Source: JAEUMD01 sp050246945 (GTDB lineage Bacteria > Pseudomonadota > Alphaproteobacteria > Rhizobiales > Hyphomicrobiaceae). Taken from it: DNA of 64,000 nt. The DNA is taken from contig JBFWVC010000010.1 of NCBI GenBank assembly GCA_050246945.1, positions 62,001 through 126,000 of the forward strand, given 5' to 3'. Shown in pieces: positions 61,209-64,000 of the stretch. A model generated the notes under the pieces. It saw only the letters and a program-made list of their open reading frames with translations. It made no database searches and was not told the origin of the DNA. Positions within the stretch are counted from its first letter, which is position 1. Each line of letters starts with the position of its first letter. A program made the translations under genes and the position numbers.

Positions 61209-62431
61209 CTTGGTCGACACTCTCCGTGCGCCACGGCAATCGTCCTGCACCGTTCAACAAAGAATAGTGCGAAATGTCGGTCGTTCGAACCACAATCTAA
61301 CCGGTCCGTCGGCTATTCACCCGTTGCTCGAACTGTCCGATGGCAATGATGCTCAAGCCGCCGCCTGCGATACCATGCCCTCCATCCAGAAAAGGGTGGC
61401 TAGGTGATTACTGCCAGCGATGGATTGCACCACTACCGGAATTGTGCCTGTGCCGCATGGCCGGCCGGTATCTCTGATCTTGTCGGACGCAGCCATACCA
61501 GCCGCGTGATCCACTTGCTCAAGGCAGGCGGTGTGCTGAGCACGACACGCGGCGCGCTTATTGTCAGTGGTCGCCACATGTTGGCCGGAACACCCGAGCT
61601 TGTCGTGAGAGCGTGCGAAGACACCGTTCGATGTCGTACTCAGATGCGTTTACCCCGGCTGCTGAACCGCAAGCCGACATCTATCGCATGCGCATGCTGA
61701 TTTGCGGTCGAACATCAGCGAACTGCGAGCAGGCGGGGCATCTGCTGCCGATCGGCTTCCTTTGTTCGGCAGGCGAGATGAAGATACAGGAGCATCGAAA
61801 CTACTCCGCGCCCCGCGTCATTGCGATCCTTGCCCTCCAGGCCCTGGAGTGCGTTTGTGACGGATTTCTTGGCAGCTTCGTAGAGTTCCGCGATCTCGGC
61901 GGGATCGGCGGCACTGTGAATAGCCTGCAGCACCCGTCGCAACTCGCTTTCGCACACATGTACACGTTCGATGCCCACGTAACGCTCCCACACCAAGGCT
62001 GCTCATCGACGACAAGTCTATTCGCATAAAATTTGAAAAAGAATTTATTCGGATATCGGTATAATTCGCGTGGTTTCGAATTGCTGAGCGCGAACGGACG
62101 TTTAGTCCGGAGCAGACATCTGACGATCTCGTTCGTGGTAGTGCGCGGTTGATTTGGTGTTGCTCCGGACGAAAATGGTCGCCCAAAAAGCTCGTTGCTC
62201 GGAGCGCAGCCACGGAATGCTGGAGCGACGCGGGCGCGCGGTCGCTTCGTGACATCGCGACAAGCCCGTAGCCGCAGCCCTGCGCGAACTCGTTCCGAGC
62301 AGTGAAGGCCTGATCATAATCAGCGCTTATCGCAATAATCAGGCAAGTGGACTTTACCTGATTGGAAGGGTTGGGTAGGAGCCATGGGTAACGGACCGCT
62401 TGGAGCAACCCTAACGCCTCAGGGAGGAGAC
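61209..62431. other. Long region between the dehydrogenase and katG
   Basis: About 1.2 kb with only one weak gene candidate (61715-61996). AT content rises around 62030-62080. Near katG, ATAATCAG occurs at 62316-62323 and again at 62335-62342, a 19-base spacing (about two helical turns), which could be a site for an OxyR- or LysR-type regulator. Other frames in this stretch overlap and look random. Confidence 0.4.
61715..61996 (-). CDS. Hypothetical small helical protein, doubtful
   Basis: A 93-residue frame with an amphipathic helical composition (ESELRRVLQAIHSAADPAEI, then ELYEAAKKSVTNALQGLEG). No family is recognised and the ribosome site is weak. Listed because its composition is more protein-like than the competing frames. 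Confidence 0.3.
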   Translation of the reverse strand: MVWERYVGIERVHVCESELRRVLQAIHSAADPAEIAELYEAAKKSVTNALQGLEGKDRNDAGRGVVSMLLYLHLACRTKEADRQQMPRLLAVR

Positions 62432-64000
62432 ATGAACGAGATCAGCAAGTGCCCCATGCATGGGGTCATGGCCAACGTGACGTTCGCGCGCCAATCCAAC
62501 AAGGATTGGTGGCCCAACCAGCTCAACTTGAAAATCCTGCACCAGAATACGCCTGCAGGAAATCCGTTGGGCGCGGAGTTCAATTATGCCGAGGAGTTCG
62601 ACAAGCTTGATTACACTGCACTGAAGAAGGACCTTACTGCGCTGATGACCGACAGCCAGGACTGGTGGCCGGCCGACTACGGTCACTACGGCGGCCTCTT
62701 CATCCGCATGGCATGGCATGCCGCAGGCACTTATCGCACGGCTGATGGACGCGGTGGCGCCGGCACAGGCAATCAGCGCTTCGCCCCGCTCAACAGCTGG
62801 CCCGACAACGGCAATCTCGACAAGGCACGCCGGCTGCTGTGGCCGATCAAACAGAAGTACGGCAACAAGATCTCCTGGGCCGACCTTTATATTCTGGCTG
62901 GCAATGTCGCCATCGAGTCGATGGGCGGCAAGACGTTCGGCTTCGGTGGTGGCCGTGAGGACATCTGGGAGCCTGAGGAGGATATCTACTGGGGCTCGGA
63001 AGCCGAGTGGCTTGCCACCAGCGACAAGGCGAACAGCCGCTATTCTGGCGACCGCGAGCTTGAGAACCCGCTCGCCGCCGTGCAAATGGGACTGATATAT
63101 GTCAACCCGGAAGGCCCGGACGGCAAGCCCGATCCGATCGCATCGGGACGTGACGTGCGTGAAACCTTCAAGCGCATGGCAATGAACGACTACGAGACCG
63201 TCGCGCTGACCGCAGGCGGACACACATTCGGCAAATGCCATGGCGCCGCCCCGGCGTCCCATTGTGGACCCGCCCCAGAAGCAGCGGGACTGGACGCGAT
63301 GGGCTTTGGCTGGATGAGCGACTACCGCACCGGCAAGGGTGGCGATGCCATCACCTCGGGCCTGGAAGGTTCATGGACCACCAACCCGACCGCGTGGGAC
63401 ATGGGCTACTTCGATCTCCTGTTCGGCAACGAGTGGGAGCAGGTAAAAAGCCCCGCCGGCGCCTGGCAGTGGACGCCCAAGACCCAGACGGCCGACAACA
63501 TGGCGCCCGACTCCGCCGACCCGTCGAAGAAGGTGCCGATCATCATGACGGACGCCGACATGGCGATGCGCATGGACCCGGCATACGAGAAGATCTCGCG
63601 CCACTTCCATAAGAATCCGGAAGAGTTCGCCGATGCCTTCGCGCGCGCGTGGTTCAAGCTGACCCATCGCGACATGGGCCCCAAGGCGCGCTACCGCGGA
63701 CCAGAAGTTCCGCAAGAGGATCTGATCTGGCAGGATCCTCTGCCAGCTCGCGATCATCCCCTCGTCGATGCAAAGGACGTCGCCGACCTTAAGGCGAAAA
63801 TCCTGGCCTCGGGCCTGACGACGGCGGAACTCGTCGCTACGGCTTGGTGTTCCGCTTCGACATTCCGCGGATCCGACTGCCGCGGCGGCGCCAACGGTGC
63901 GCGCATCCGTCTTGCTCCCCAGAAGGATTGGCAGGCCAACGAGCCCGCTCAGCTCACCAAGGTTCTTGGCAAGCTCGAGGAGATCCAGAAGGCTTTCAAT
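62432..64000 (+). CDS. katG: Catalase-peroxidase KatG (3' end cut by window)
   Basis: Bifunctional haem catalase-peroxidase; the first 523 of about 730 residues are present and the frame is open to the edge. Distal-site residues are Arg92, Trp95 and His96 (RMAWHAAGTYR); the Met-Tyr-Trp adduct partners are Tyr223 (GLIYVNPEG) and Met249 (RMAMND); the proximal His is His264 (AGGHTFGK). AGGGAGGAG just before the ATG is a strong ribosome site. KatG protects against peroxide and fits the haem-rich neighbourhood. Confidence 0.97.
   Translation, partial: MNEISKCPMHGVMANVTFARQSNKDWWPNQLNLKILHQNTPAGNPLGAEFNYAEEFDKLDYTALKKDLTALMTDSQDWWPADYGHYGGLFIRMAWHAAGTYRTADGRGGAGTGNQRFAPLNSWPDNGNLDKARRLLWPIKQKYGNKISWADLYILAGNVAIESMGGKTFGFGGGREDIWEPEEDIYWGSEAEWLATSDKANSRYSGDRELENPLAAVQMGLIYVNPEGPDGKPDPIASGRDVRETFKRMAMNDYETVALTAGGHTFGKCHGAAPASHCGPAPEAAGLDAMGFGWMSDYRTGKGGDAITSGLEGSWTTNPTAWDMGYFDLLFGNEWEQVKSPAGAWQWTPKTQTADNMAPDSADPSKKVPIIMTDADMAMRMDPAYEKISRHFHKNPEEFADAFARAWFKLTHRDMGPKARYRGPEVPQEDLIWQDPLPARDHPLVDAKDVADLKAKILASGLTTAELVATAWCSASTFRGSDCRGGANGARIRLAPQKDWQANEPAQLTKVLGKLEEIQKAFN

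Noticed and set aside
62411..63262. A 283-codon minus-strand frame opposite katG
   Set aside because: katG is complete in all active-site motifs on the plus strand; the minus frame has no family signature.

Overview
The window looks like a GC-rich alphaproteobacterial chromosome, most likely Hyphomicrobiales or a neighbouring order. This is inferred from gene content and codon usage: a PrtD/HlyD-type secretion pair, Wza/Wzc exopolysaccharide genes, H-NS- and DksA-like regulators, a ZrgA-type zinc operon and KatG. No rRNA gene, complete tRNA gene or CRISPR array was seen.

Region 1 (0.4-10.8 kb) is a type I secretion locus: an ABC exporter with an unusual N-terminal membrane extension, its HlyD adaptor, a divergent HlyC-type lysine acyltransferase, and a 1749-residue RTX protein carrying an animal-type haem peroxidase domain and two C-terminal discoidin-like domains. 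An IS200-type element follows directly, then broken IS3, IS66 and integrase pieces (11.5-12.0 kb).

Region 2 (12.0-30 kb) is a leftward polysaccharide cluster: four glycosyltransferases of GT-B type, a GT11-like fucosyltransferase, FkbM and other methyltransferases, two hexapeptide acetyltransferases, an acyltransferase-3, an epimerase, a Wzy-like polymerase, one intact and one decayed Wzx flippase, and a secreted protein of unknown family. Several genes overlap by 1-11 bases, which suggests translational coupling. Region 3 (30-43 kb) holds a patatin lipoprotein and a second exopolysaccharide block: initiating sugar transferase, ligase/polymerase, two small FecR-like proteins, CpsB phosphatase, Wza, Wzc, a J-domain protein and a TPR-like protein.

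Region 4 (43-49.4 kb) is a mosaic: H-NS-like and DksA-like regulators, a tiny gene with a textbook double-glycine leader and its own terminator, a decayed IS21 element, an unknown gene, a tyrosine recombinase and a tRNA 3'-end fragment that may be its attachment site.

Region 5 (49.6-54.2 kb, leftward) is the most striking part: a globin, a one-haem DUF3365-like protein, a membrane-anchored cytochrome c with ten CXXCH motifs plus one CX4CH, and a fusion of a NirB/rubredoxin-reductase-like FAD/NAD domain, a BFD-type [2Fe-2S] domain and a membrane domain with two HX13H helices. Together these could carry electrons from NAD(P)H across the membrane to periplasmic c haems. Region 6 (54.7-58.7 kb, rightward) is a zinc-handling operon (DUF2946, ZrgA, ABC ATPase, FtsX/MacB permease, DUF3299) preceded by a Zur-box-like palindrome. 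The right end has a DUF1488 protein, a 28-residue membrane peptide, an FMN-dependent alpha-hydroxy-acid dehydrogenase and a katG cut by the window edge.
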